From the NCBI RefSeq assembly GCF_024734895.1, contig NZ_CP091430.1:1211001-1275000 (forward strand): DNA of 64,000 nt, read 5' to 3'. The stretch is from Paenibacillus spongiae (GTDB taxonomy: Bacteria; Bacillota; Bacilli; Paenibacillales; Paenibacillaceae). Below the pieces are notes generated by a model. The model was not told the origin of the DNA, did not search any database, and saw only the letters and a list, made by a program, of their open reading frames with translations. The position numbers and the translations under genes are program-made. Below, piece after piece: positions 32,700 through 41,062 of this stretch. The first letter of the stretch is position 1, and each line of letters opens with the position of its first letter.

Positions 32700-33860
32700 A
32701 TGAGTCATGCTTTGCGGGCTTTTCTGAAACGGCCGACAACGATTGTGGGTGTTTTAACGGCACTTATGTTTCAAGTCATTTTTTCGGTCATATGGATGTC
32801 CGGTTATGACGGGATTACGGATGCGGAGCGGCTCAAGAAGCTCCATGTCGGCATTGTGACGCTTGATTCGCAGTCGGGACCTGCCATTGCCCAGAAGCTG
32901 GCGCAATCGCTGCCTGTTCAGACGCATCGTCTGGAAGAGGATGAAGCGCAGCAGCTGCTGAATAAGCGCGAGCTCCAAATGGTTATAACGATTCCGCAGA
33001 ATTTTACCGAATCGCTGAAGTCCCAGGAAGGGACGGCCTCCATCCGCTACAGTATTAATGAATCGAATCCGGCTTTGATTAAGAGCTTGATGAGCTCCAT
33101 TGCGGCGCAAGTGACCGCAGCGGCGAACAAGGAAGCGGTCGGCCAAGGCGTTCAAGTTCTCTTGACGCAAGCGAAGCTTCCCACAGAGCAAGCGGCAGGC
33201 GCGGCGGCTTCGCTCTCCGAACGCGTAACCTCCGATTTTGCTTATTCGAATCCTGTCCAAGGGATGAATAATCAGATGGTGCCGATGATGATGGTGCTTG
33301 CTTCTTATGTCGGCGCCATGATTATGGGGATGAATCTGGAGCAGTCGTCCATAGCGGTTGCAGCCTCCGGGATTGGCAAGTGGCGGCGGTTCGCCGCGCG
33401 CAATGTCATCAATATAGCAGCTGCCGTAATCGTGTCGCTTGTCGGATCATCGCTCGTTCTTGCGCTAGGCGGGCAATTGGAGCATGGATTCCTGGCGGTG
33501 TGGGGCTTCCAGGCGCTGTTCGTTCTGACCTTCATGTTTCTATCGCAGCTGTTCCTGCTCCTGTTCGGCATAGGCGGGATGCTGCTCAATATTATTGTGC
33601 TGTCGGCTCAGCTGGTTTCTTCCGGCGCTATGGTGCCGCGTGAGCTGCTCTCCGATTTCTATCTGGGATTAAGCAAAGTGCTGCCCGCCACCTACGCCGT
33701 GGAAGGAGACATGAACCTTCTCTTCGGCGGAGCGGGCAACGGGGGCGCCGTTACGGGATTGCTCCTGATCATGGCCGCCTCCTTGGCGCTTGGAGCCGTC
33801 GCCGTTGGGCTGCGGAAGAACCGTATCGCTCAGCCTTCATTGCTCTCGAGCGCTCAGTGA
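32700..33860 (+). CDS. ABC-2 type export permease, YhgE/Pip-like
   Basis: Membrane protein of 386 residues: one N-terminal helix, a soluble extracytoplasmic domain of about 150 residues (LHVGIVTLDSQSGPAIAQKL onward), then five or six helices, the ABC2_membrane_3 layout. No ATPase gene adjoins it, so it either uses a remote ATPase or acts like the ATPase-less YhgE/Pip proteins. AAGGAGTGGAGAG precedes the ATG. Controlled with the TetR gene behind it by the operators at 32644. Confidence 0.82.
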   Translation: MSHALRAFLKRPTTIVGVLTALMFQVIFSVIWMSGYDGITDAERLKKLHVGIVTLDSQSGPAIAQKLAQSLPVQTHRLEEDEAQQLLNKRELQMVITIPQNFTESLKSQEGTASIRYSINESNPALIKSLMSSIAAQVTAAANKEAVGQGVQVLLTQAKLPTEQAAGAAASLSERVTSDFAYSNPVQGMNNQMVPMMMVLASYVGAMIMGMNLEQSSIAVAASGIGKWRRFAARNVINIAAAVIVSLVGSSLVLALGGQLEHGFLAVWGFQALFVLTFMFLSQLFLLLFGIGGMLLNIIVLSAQLVSSGAMVPRELLSDFYLGLSKVLPATYAVEGDMNLLFGGAGNGGAVTGLLLIMAASLALGAVAVGLRKNRIAQPSLLSSAQ

Positions 33861-33918
33861 AACAAAGATTTGCCTTTTGATCTTAGCCCGGCCATACTTA
33901 TAACATGAGGAGGCGGCT

Positions 33919-34527
33919 ATGCATAAGGAACCTAATGATCCGGATGTTAAGGTGAGGCTGCTGCAAGCAGCCAAACGGCTCTTTGCCACACAAGGCTACG
34001 ATGGCACCAGCGTAAGGCAAATATGCGAAGCGGCAGGCGCGAACGTCGCGTTGGTATCTTATTATTTCGGCGGGAAAGAAAATATGTTCCAAGCGCTGTT
34101 CGAGACTTATTTTCCGAATCAGGAGATGGAGGCATATTTGCTTCAGCATTACGAACCGGTTGAAGGGATCAGAGAAATCATTCGGGGCGTGACGATGTTC
34201 CGTTTGAAGGAGCCGGAGATGATCGCGCTGCTGCAGCAGGAAATCGCGTTGAACTCCCCCCGTATTGCCTTGATACAAGACCATGCGTTTCCGGTATGGA
34301 GACAGCTCCGCGATTTGCTGCGGGATGGGCGCGAGCAGGGGTTGTTTCGATTCCGTTCGTTGAATAGTACCTTCATGTCGGTAATCGGCGTGATGCTCTT
34401 CCACAAGCAGACCTATTATTTTGCTCCGCTGCTCGAGCAAGAGCCGGATAACTTGGATACGTTCATCGAGGATCTATTCGAATTTGTCATGCGGGGATTG
34501 TGTTATGATGCGGGCAGTATAAGCTAA
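33919..34527 (+). CDS. TetR/AcrR-family repressor of the export operon
   Basis: 202 residues. The DNA-binding domain is clear: AKRLFATQGYDGTSVRQICE followed by NVALVSYYFGGKENMF, giving the usual recognition helix and Y-YF-GKE motif; a helical ligand domain follows. GAGGAGG precedes the ATG. Being the second gene of the operon it is positioned to repress its own promoter through the paired palindromes at 32644-32672. Confidence 0.9.
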   Translation: MHKEPNDPDVKVRLLQAAKRLFATQGYDGTSVRQICEAAGANVALVSYYFGGKENMFQALFETYFPNQEMEAYLLQHYEPVEGIREIIRGVTMFRLKEPEMIALLQQEIALNSPRIALIQDHAFPVWRQLRDLLRDGREQGLFRFRSLNSTFMSVIGVMLFHKQTYYFAPLLEQEPDNLDTFIEDLFEFVMRGLCYDAGSIS

Positions 34528-34681
34528 GCTGATAACGCAATGTTTGAGGAGTAATGGTGAGATCGTACAGACGTTATGACGGAGTAGAGTCTGCGTTCGA
34601 ATCCTTCGCTTAATCTGCACCTTCATACAGCGCCACAACCGTGCGATTGGAGTTCCGTCGTTCGAAAGAGAATATTTTTTA

Positions 34682-34710
34682 TAGACAAACTTTAGGGTGT
34701 CTGCTAATAT
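34682..34710 (+). promoter_or_regulatory. Promoter of the Tad locus leader
   Basis: TAGACA (34682-34687), a 17-base spacer and TAATAT (34705-34710). AGACA and TGTCT form an inverted repeat across the spacer. The expected start is near 34717, about 36 bases before a strong terminator. The 150 bases upstream of it hold no gene that I can see. Confidence 0.6.
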
Positions 34711-34716
34711 AAGGTC

Positions 34717-34798
34717 AATATTATCGAGCAGTTGAATAGCGTCGGCTATGCGAAGAACGCATGCTTGGGCATTATGCCCCAGCTGCGTTCTTTTTTTT
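34717..34798 (+). ncRNA. Short leader RNA ending in an intrinsic terminator before cpaB
   Basis: The predicted transcript has a small hairpin (ATAGC-GTCG-GCTAT, 34736-34749) and then a strong one: AAGAACGCA (34753-34761) pairs with TGCGTTCTT (34784-34792), with GCT/AGC and GGGC/GCCC extending the stem, followed by eight T residues. The cpaB start is 36 bases further on. This is either an attenuator controlling the pilus operon or the terminator of a stand-alone small RNA. No known riboswitch class was recognised. Confidence 0.55.
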
Positions 34799-34833
34799 CT
34801 GTCAGACGCTTGGCGCTGCGGAAGGGAGTGGCG

Positions 34834-35565
34834 ATGAACAGAAAGCGCAATGTGTATATTAGCATCGCGGCGGCTCTTATGTCTGCCTTGCTCGTGTATG
34901 GGGTTTACGTTCTTCAGCTGCGGCACGTCCGGTTTCAGGAAACGATCGGAGTGGTCGTTCCGAAGCGGTTCATTCCTGCGGGGGAGCAGCTGGCGCCGGA
35001 TATGCTCGAGCTGAAGCAAATTTCCCGGGCCGCGTATGTTCCGGACATGCTGATTGATCCGAAGGAAGCGGTCGGAATGGAGACGGTTGTGCCGCTTGGT
35101 TCCAGCGAGCCGCTGCTGAACTGGAAGGTTGACCGGTACCGGCTGCTGCCGGACCGGCAGCAATCGACCTTCCAGGTACCGCGGGATTATGTGCTGTCGG
35201 TGTCCAACGGAATCCGGGCAGGCGACAAGGTCATCCTGTACATATCGGGAAAGAACGCGGCCTCTGAGCGGTTGTTCGTGAAACCGGTTACGGTCGCATC
35301 GGTGAAAACATCGGCCAATGTGGAGATCGATGATGCCGATAATCCGAATCTGCTGTCGCTCGCCAGCGGCGATAAAGAAAGAATGTACGCTTCCAGAAGG
35401 GATGCCAACGGCATGATCGACTATATTAATCTGAATTTGACCGAAGAACAATGGCTGAAGCTGGATACGCTTTGCAAGGACGGCCAGAGCAAGCTGGTTA
35501 TCGCTTATTCCCCGGAATCGCTTGATATCGTCGAAACGGCTGCCGGGACGGGAGCCGCGCCGTGA
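34834..35565 (+). CDS. cpaB: CpaB/RcpC-like pilus assembly protein with SAF domain
   Basis: First structural gene of the Tad-type locus. One N-terminal membrane helix (YISIAAALMSALLVYGVYVL) anchors a SAF domain, seen as VVPKRFIPAGEQLAPDMLEL, and a downstream region as in RcpC/CpaB. 243 residues from the ATG at 34834, which has GGAAGGGAG upstream; the longer frame from 34732 runs through the leader terminator and is rejected. It overlaps the next gene by 4 bases (GTGA). Confidence 0.82.
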   Translation: MNRKRNVYISIAAALMSALLVYGVYVLQLRHVRFQETIGVVVPKRFIPAGEQLAPDMLELKQISRAAYVPDMLIDPKEAVGMETVVPLGSSEPLLNWKVDRYRLLPDRQQSTFQVPRDYVLSVSNGIRAGDKVILYISGKNAASERLFVKPVTVASVKTSANVEIDDADNPNLLSLASGDKERMYASRRDANGMIDYINLNLTEEQWLKLDTLCKDGQSKLVIAYSPESLDIVETAAGTGAAP

Positions 35566-36404
35566 GTGCGCCCGCACCCTTGCTTGCCATAGTCGGGACG
35601 ACCCCGAATATCGGCACGACGGTAGCCGCATTCGCGCTTGCCTATCGTCTGGCCAGTCAGGGTACCGGATCGGTCGGATATTTATGCCTTAATCTGAAAA
35701 GCGCGAAGACGCACCGTTACCTGGGCAACGATAAACCGGAGACGATGCTCGACTCGCTTCGGCCGGAGCTTGCAACCGGATCGTTAAACACGGATAAGCT
35801 GCTGCATGCCATGCAAGCGGTCAGCGGGAACGAGTCGCTAAAGGTGCTCTTCGGCAATATGATGCGCGATCAGGCGGAGTACTTCACTCCGCCGGAGATC
35901 GAGCATCTGCTCGATACGGCGCAGCGGACCTTCGATATCGTCATCGCGGACGTAGGCGCCTACTGGGATAATGCAGCAACCGTTTGCGCTCTGAGGCGGG
36001 CTGACGCGAGATTGCTCGTTACGACGCCGGCTTTATCCCACTTCCAGGAGGACGGGAGACGCTGGATGAAGCAAATGTCGCCTTTGTTCGGCATTCCGGG
36101 CGATGCCTATGAATTGATTGTCATTCACCCCCCGCACCGAACATGTGTTTACCAAACCAAAGACATATGCAAAGAAATGGATGTGACTTTAATGGGTGAG
36201 CTGAGATTAAGTGAAAAGCTGCTGCCCCAGCTGGACAGCGGAACGATAGATGAATGGCTGGCTTATGACGAGCAGGGCAAACAAGCGATGACGGAACCGG
36301 CACAGCGAATTATGAAGCGCTACGGATTGCAGCGGCGGCCGGTCATGGCGGTTCAGCCCTGGTATAAGAAGCTGATGACACACCGGGGCGGGAGAATTTC
36401 ATAA
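35562..36404 (+). CDS. TadZ/CpaE-like P-loop protein with degenerate Walker A
   Basis: 280 residues with the MinD/ParA-like fold: strand LLAIVG, a P-loop-like turn, and the later strand FDIVIADVGAYWD in the Walker B position. The P-loop reads GTTPNIGTT (12-20), so the lysine expected before the last threonine pair is replaced by Thr19. TadZ proteins position the secretion ATPase at the pole, and several have atypical nucleotide sites. GTG start overlapping the cpaB stop; its stop overlaps the next ATG by one base. Confidence 0.75.
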   Translation: MSAPAPLLAIVGTTPNIGTTVAAFALAYRLASQGTGSVGYLCLNLKSAKTHRYLGNDKPETMLDSLRPELATGSLNTDKLLHAMQAVSGNESLKVLFGNMMRDQAEYFTPPEIEHLLDTAQRTFDIVIADVGAYWDNAATVCALRRADARLLVTTPALSHFQEDGRRWMKQMSPLFGIPGDAYELIVIHPPHRTCVYQTKDICKEMDVTLMGELRLSEKLLPQLDSGTIDEWLAYDEQGKQAMTEPAQRIMKRYGLQRRPVMAVQPWYKKLMTHRGGRIS

Positions 36405-37804
36405 TGCCGGCCGGCGGAAGATTCTCGCCCGCTGCGTTCTCCGCTCAGCTGCGAATAATGGAAGCAATGGGGAGTAACGGACCCGAGGAGGGAATGGAGG
36501 AAGAGGCCCAGCGGGATTTCGGACGCCTCGCGGAAGATGTCCGCACCTATCTGGCCATGCCGAGGGGGGCGACGGAGGAGGAGCGGCGCTCATATAATGA
36601 GCGCTTGAACCGTGCGGTGCTTGGATACAAGGAGGATCGGGAGCATCTGCTCGCGGTTATTTCGGACCGGCTGCTCCGCCAGCGTATTCACGACATTGCA
36701 GGATACAAGCATCCGTATGCATCGCTTTCCGAAGCGTTGTTTGCCGAGGTAATCGGGATGAGCGTCCTAGAGCTTGTGCTCCGGAACCGCGAAGGGCTCG
36801 AGGAAATACAAGTGGTTGGTACGCGCATATTCGAGGTCCGGGACGGCTGCTGCAGACCTTCGTCCTATGCTTTCGAGACGGAGCGAGAAGTGGAACGCAT
36901 CCAGCAGAATTTAGTGCTGTATAACAACGACCGGATCAACCCGCGCAAGCGTTGGGCGGAGGTCATGCTGAGCGATGGGACGCGCGTTACAATGACAGGC
37001 TTCGGGTTTACGGCCCAGCCGACGTTGACGCTGCGGTTCTACACGGTCCGGCGGTTCGGACTGCAAGCTTTGAGTGAAGGCGAATACGGAACAATTAACG
37101 GAACGCTTCGCGAGATGCTGCTCGCCGTTCTTGCGGCAAGATTCAATCTGGTTCTGATCGGCCCGACCAACTCGGGCAAGACGCATCTCATGAAGGCGCT
37201 TATCGGCGAACTGCCGGACGGGGAACGGATCGTCACGATCGAGAGCCGGCGCGAGCTGATGCTCGCTCGCGATTTTCCCAATAAGAATGCGATTGAATAC
37301 GAGACGGATGACGAGGATGAGCTGCATCATTCGACGCAGGCCTTCAAGCTGGCGCTGAGGCAATCGCCGCAGCGTATCGTACATGCCGAAATTCGCGACG
37401 CGGATGCGAATGTATATGTTCGTGCTTGTACGCGCGGACATTCCGGTAGTATGACGACCGTACACGCCAATGCGCTCGAAGATGTGCCGGAGGCGATTAC
37501 GGATATGTGCATGCTGGATGGCCGCGGCATGAATCCGGAACGGCTGACGAAGCGGATCGCCGAATATGTAACGGAAATCGGCATTGAGATGCGCTATATG
37601 GCAGGCCGCAGGCGAGTCGTTCGTATTGCCGAGATCGGCTGGCAGAGCGGGGGAGTGACGGTCCGCGACTGGGCTGCCTTTAATGAGGCTGCCGGGGATT
37701 GGAAGTATCCGAATCCTCCGTCATCCCAAGCGATGTCCAGATTGGCTGCTGCGAATGCAGCCACAGCCTTCGTTACAGAAAGGAGCGATCTGCGTTCATG
37801 CTGA
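36404..37804 (+). CDS. cpaF: Tad pilus secretion ATPase, TadA/CpaF
   Basis: Cytoplasmic hexameric ATPase that powers pilus assembly, 466 residues. Walker A GPTNSGKT is at 253-260; an acidic Asp-box region and the HGHSGS-like TRGHSGSMTTVHAN follow, as in type II/IV secretion ATPases. The first 50 residues are poorly conserved, so an internal start is possible. Start overlaps the previous stop (taATG). It ends 7 bases inside tadB. Confidence 0.93.
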   Translation: MPAGGRFSPAAFSAQLRIMEAMGSNGPEEGMEEEAQRDFGRLAEDVRTYLAMPRGATEEERRSYNERLNRAVLGYKEDREHLLAVISDRLLRQRIHDIAGYKHPYASLSEALFAEVIGMSVLELVLRNREGLEEIQVVGTRIFEVRDGCCRPSSYAFETEREVERIQQNLVLYNNDRINPRKRWAEVMLSDGTRVTMTGFGFTAQPTLTLRFYTVRRFGLQALSEGEYGTINGTLREMLLAVLAARFNLVLIGPTNSGKTHLMKALIGELPDGERIVTIESRRELMLARDFPNKNAIEYETDDEDELHHSTQAFKLALRQSPQRIVHAEIRDADANVYVRACTRGHSGSMTTVHANALEDVPEAITDMCMLDGRGMNPERLTKRIAEYVTEIGIEMRYMAGRRRVVRIAEIGWQSGGVTVRDWAAFNEAAGDWKYPNPPSSQAMSRLAAANAATAFVTERSDLRSC

Positions 37805-38733
37805 AGCTAGCGATTATCCTATGCGCTGCGGCTTTGTTTGTATCGCTGTTTGTCGCTTTCCGGCATCTGCTGCAGCTATGGTCGTCACGGCGGATGCTCG
37901 CCGGCCGTCTCGATTACCGCCAGGATAATCGGCTGCCGAACCGGCTCGCCCGGCTGCTTGCGCGATATGAACGTCCTTATCGCCATCTGGCCGAATTGTT
38001 GGAGTCGCTGGACATTCCGTTTCGCCCGGGAGCCGTGGTTGTTTCCACCGCACTGCTGCTGCTGTCCGGGATGTCGGCCGGGGCGCTGCTGTTTCAAAGC
38101 GTCAAAGGCACCTTGCTGCTAGGCGGTATATTGTCATCGATGCCCTATGCGCTCCTTCGCATGCTGCTTCTTCACCGGCAGCTGCAGACGCGCATTGATT
38201 TTTTGCCGGCCGTGGAGCTGTTCTACCAATGCTGCCTCGTCAGCGGCGGCCGTCAGATCCGGACCGCGCTGCAGCGCACCGTCGAAGAGAAACGTCTGCT
38301 CGGTCCGATGCAATCGGTATTCGAACAGCTCTACCGTAATTTGTCGGTACGCGGCGACGACGATGCGAGTCTGCGGATTTTCGCGGCATCGCTCGGGCAT
38401 GTGTGGGCCGATTACTTTGTCAACATAGTCCGTGCAGGGCTCTCCGAGGGTCATCCGATTCATGACAACCTGAAGGAGCTCATCACCGATATGCGAAAAG
38501 CCCGCAGGGCTAACCAGCAGGAGCGCAACAAGCTGCTCGAGATCCGGCTGGCGAACTTCTCGCCGGTTCTATTCCTCGCCCTGTTCATCGGCATTAATTT
38601 CCGCTATAACCCGGAGAATGCTTATCTGTATTACGCGGTGGATCCGAAGGGGCGGGATTTGCTGCTGAATGCGGTCGTGCTCATTTTTGTTTCCTTTCTT
38701 ATGGGGCTCTGGCTGTCCCGCAAAAAAATGTAA
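37798..38733 (+). CDS. tadB: Tad pilus inner-membrane protein TadB (T2SSF domain)
   Basis: Platform protein of 311 residues. Membrane helices lie at the N-terminus, near residues 75-110 and at the C-terminus, flanking the cytoplasmic T2SSF helical domain (FLPAVELFYQCCLVSGGRQI onward). The ATG at 37798 with GAAAGGAG upstream is chosen; the longer frame from 37699 lies inside cpaF. Pairs with TadC. Confidence 0.87.
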   Translation: MLKLAIILCAAALFVSLFVAFRHLLQLWSSRRMLAGRLDYRQDNRLPNRLARLLARYERPYRHLAELLESLDIPFRPGAVVVSTALLLLSGMSAGALLFQSVKGTLLLGGILSSMPYALLRMLLLHRQLQTRIDFLPAVELFYQCCLVSGGRQIRTALQRTVEEKRLLGPMQSVFEQLYRNLSVRGDDDASLRIFAASLGHVWADYFVNIVRAGLSEGHPIHDNLKELITDMRKARRANQQERNKLLEIRLANFSPVLFLALFIGINFRYNPENAYLYYAVDPKGRDLLLNAVVLIFVSFLMGLWLSRKKM

Positions 38734-38750
38734 GGAGGAGGTGAGGCCGA

Positions 38751-39641
38751 ATGGATAACTCCGCAGCCCGTATCGTTATATGGGCGGCTATGGCCGGCCA
38801 ATATATTCTTGGATTTATAATTGCCGTTTATTTGCTGCGGGCTCTGCTGGAGCGGAGGCCGCGCTTCGCCCACCTGATGATGGGGCGATGGCGGAGCAAG
38901 CAGGTTCCGGAGGCGTGGCTTCGCTTCGTGCGGCTAACGAGGAATGAGCCCTCATTCAAAGAACGGGAACGATTGCTGGCCGGCTGCGGAATTACTTGGG
39001 ATGCGGGCTGGTATGCGGTGATACGCCGGCTCTTCTTCATTGCGTCTCCCCTGCTTGCCGCAGCGGCATACGGATTATCGCAAGTAACCGTTGGACCGGT
39101 ACCGCCCTTATCTGCCCCTCTGGTATTAGCCGTGTCAATTATGATGCTGTTATGGGACAGGCCATGGCTTGACGCCTATCGACGGGTTCGGACGGAGCGG
39201 ATGACGAAGGAAATTTACATGGTCAGCAATCAGCTGTTGTACTTGGCCGGCTCCTCTCTACATATCCATGCCAAATTAATGCGATGCTTATCCTTCACCA
39301 AAGCGATGCGTACGGACCTGCAGCTGCTGCTCGGTGAATGGTACCACGATGCGGAGGGCGCGCTTCGCCGGTTCAAGCTCCGGATCGGAACGGAGGAGGG
39401 GCTCAGCTTTGCGGAGACGATCGATTCGCTTCGTCTGCATGAGAGCGAGCATTATTACGATCTGCTGCGCGAGCGGATTCAAGACTATAAGGAGAAGCTG
39501 GAGCTCGCCAAAGAAAGCCGGAAGGAATCGGCATCCTATATTCTATTCGTGCTGGCCGGTATTCCCATTCTGTACACGTTCCAAATTTTCATCTATCCCT
39601 GGGTACGGGAAGGGCAGAAGCTGTTCGAGTCATTGAATTGA
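38751..39641 (+). CDS. tadC: Tad pilus inner-membrane protein TadC (T2SSF domain)
   Basis: Second platform protein, 296 residues, with helices at the N-terminus, around residues 85-125 and at the C-terminus, and a T2SSF-like cytoplasmic domain containing EGLSFAETIDSL. AAGGAGGAGG precedes the ATG. Forms the membrane base with TadB for the ATPase. Confidence 0.85.
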   Translation: MDNSAARIVIWAAMAGQYILGFIIAVYLLRALLERRPRFAHLMMGRWRSKQVPEAWLRFVRLTRNEPSFKERERLLAGCGITWDAGWYAVIRRLFFIASPLLAAAAYGLSQVTVGPVPPLSAPLVLAVSIMMLLWDRPWLDAYRRVRTERMTKEIYMVSNQLLYLAGSSLHIHAKLMRCLSFTKAMRTDLQLLLGEWYHDAEGALRRFKLRIGTEEGLSFAETIDSLRLHESEHYYDLLRERIQDYKEKLELAKESRKESASYILFVLAGIPILYTFQIFIYPWVREGQKLFESLN

Positions 39642-39671
39642 TTGACATATTCGGGTCAGGGAGGTGAGAGA

Positions 39672-39824
39672 ATGCGAAATATTCTAATGACTGTCATGAT
39701 GCTGGTCGTAGTCGTTCTGCTGTTTAACACGATTATTTCGAAGGATACGACTGGCACGAAGGCTCAAATCGAGTCTCAGGGCACTTCGGCCAATACGAAG
39801 ATCGGTTCATTGACGCTGGACTAG
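39672..39824 (+). CDS. 50-residue membrane peptide A of the Tad locus
   Basis: Begins MRNILMTVMMLVVVVLLFNT, a single hydrophobic helix at the very N-terminus, followed by a 28-residue polar tail containing GTKAQIESQGTS. GGGAGGTGA lies 4 bases before the ATG. It is clearly related to the next peptide (shared MR-ILM, VVV, GTK-Q--S-G). Position and size recall Flp pilins, but the usual prepilin cleavage motif before the helix is missing, so it may be a minor subunit or assembly factor. Confidence 0.72.
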   Translation: MRNILMTVMMLVVVVLLFNTIISKDTTGTKAQIESQGTSANTKIGSLTLD

Positions 39825-39852
39825 GAGCAGCACAGCAGAAGAGGTGGTGCGT

Positions 39853-39999
39853 ATGAGGGCCATATTAATGTCGCTCTTAATGGTCGTCGTTGTCATCGTC
39901 ATCTACACCAACGTGACGGGCGGCGAGCAGGGAACGAAGGAGCAGCTGAAGTCTTCGGGCAAACATATGAGCGAATCGATTCGGAGGATGAGCCCGTGA
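39853..39999 (+). CDS. 48-residue membrane peptide B of the Tad locus
   Basis: Begins MRAILMSLLMVVVVIVIYTN and continues TGGEQGTKEQLKSSGKHMSE, parallel to peptide A. AGAGGTGGTG precedes the ATG, and the stop overlaps the next start by 4 bases (GTGA), so it is translationally coupled to the operon. Below usual gene-calling length limits and easily missed. Confidence 0.72.
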   Translation: MRAILMSLLMVVVVIVIYTNVTGGEQGTKEQLKSSGKHMSESIRRMSP

Positions 40000-40421
40000 A
40001 AGGCCTGTTGGTGTTTATATTATTTGCCGCGATGATGTGTTGGTTCATGTTCTCTCCAATATACAAGCACGTGCTGATCGTCCGGCAAGCGGTGCTTCAG
40101 CAGGAAGTGGACTATATGCTCGAAGTTGCAGCGAACGGCGATCACGGATATATCGATGGACACATGGTGGAGCAATCGAAACAGCGTCTTGCCCGGTTCG
40201 GCATGCAGCCGGATCAGGTTGAATATGTCGTGACGTCGACGAACGGCTCCGACGCAACGAATGCGGCTGCGCCGCTGCCGCGGGGCGTGGGGCTTTCATT
40301 AACGCTTAGCTATCCGGTGGAAGGGCTGTTCGAGATTGACCGGCTCATAGGCGTGGAACCCGTTCCGGCCGATGCCCGCATGCGGGCAACCGGGCTTAAG
40401 ATGAGTGAATATGTGCCGTAA
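39996..40421 (+). CDS. TadE/DUF4320-like pseudopilin
   Basis: 141 residues with an N-terminal membrane helix (GLLVFILFAAMMCWFMFSPI) and an extracytoplasmic domain, the TadE-like layout seen in Firmicutes Tad loci. GTG start overlapping the preceding stop. Probably a minor pilin; function inferred from position and architecture only. Confidence 0.65.
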   Translation: MKGLLVFILFAAMMCWFMFSPIYKHVLIVRQAVLQQEVDYMLEVAANGDHGYIDGHMVEQSKQRLARFGMQPDQVEYVVTSTNGSDATNAAAPLPRGVGLSLTLSYPVEGLFEIDRLIGVEPVPADARMRATGLKMSEYVP

Positions 40422-40516
40422 TGGAGATGCGCGCAGTGCGAAAGTCAATACGAAGAGGTCTACTTGGCTTGGAAGGCGGTTAGTTCAAAGAATGCGGCAA
40501 TGAGGGCGGTAGGGAG

Positions 40517-41002
40517 ATGTACAAGCTTGTGTTGACGGTCTTGATGATGGTGGTCTGGATGCTCATGCATGCGCTGCAGACCGATGAGGAGATGGCGATG
40601 GCGGCATTATTTCAAGGCAAGCATGCGGTTAACCGGGCGGCTCACGCAGCCGCGCAGCAGCTGGAGAAGGAGGCGGTTGCGGACGGGCGGCTGCACATCG
40701 ACGAGATAGCGGCTTCGAATGCGGCCGCCCTCTACTTGCAGGCGAACCTGCTGCTGGATGAGACGGGACAGCCGCTGCCAGGCACCTACTGGCGGGATCG
40801 TGCGGAGGTGGCTGTTTTCGAGGTTATTAACGACGACAGGACATTCCCCTACACATACCGGAACGATCGGTATGACTATGAGGTGACCTTGTACCGTCCC
40901 GGCGTCATCATGATTCTCAAGCTGACGTATCCACGGATCTTTACCGTCCTGGAACCGATCGAATGGCAAATAAAAGGAGCGGCCGAGCTTGTTGCACATT
41001 GA
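40517..41002 (+). CDS. TadE/TadG-like pseudopilin
   Basis: 161 residues. One N-terminal hydrophobic segment (YKLVLTVLMMVVWMLMHALQ) is followed by a helical stretch (GKHAVNRAAHAAAQQLEKEA) and a beta-rich C-terminus, as in TadE-like minor pilins. GGTAGGGAG precedes the ATG. The 95-base gap before it has a 15-codon frame MRKSIRRGLLGLEGG, possibly a lost prepilin-like leader. Last gene of the locus. Confidence 0.65.
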   Translation: MYKLVLTVLMMVVWMLMHALQTDEEMAMAALFQGKHAVNRAAHAAAQQLEKEAVADGRLHIDEIAASNAAALYLQANLLLDETGQPLPGTYWRDRAEVAVFEVINDDRTFPYTYRNDRYDYEVTLYRPGVIMILKLTYPRIFTVLEPIEWQIKGAAELVAH

Positions 41003-41024
41003 CGAGCCAGCCGCTCTTTGTTCT
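40977..41024 (+). terminator. Terminator of the Tad operon
   Basis: GAGCGGC (40977-40983) pairs with GCCGCTC (41010-41016), then TTTGTTCT. The hairpin begins inside the last codons of the final pseudopilin gene. Confidence 0.75.
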
Positions 41025-41062
41025 AATTAGGAAGAATACGTTAATTGTGGAAGTGGTGGAGT

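Noticed and set aside
34560..34798. c-di-GMP or other riboswitch in the Tad leader
   Set aside because: No conserved core of a known riboswitch class is visible; only two hairpins and a terminator.
34474..35631. 385-residue open frame on the minus strand
   Set aside because: Runs through the Tad leader, its terminator and cpaB with no ribosome binding site or recognisable domain.
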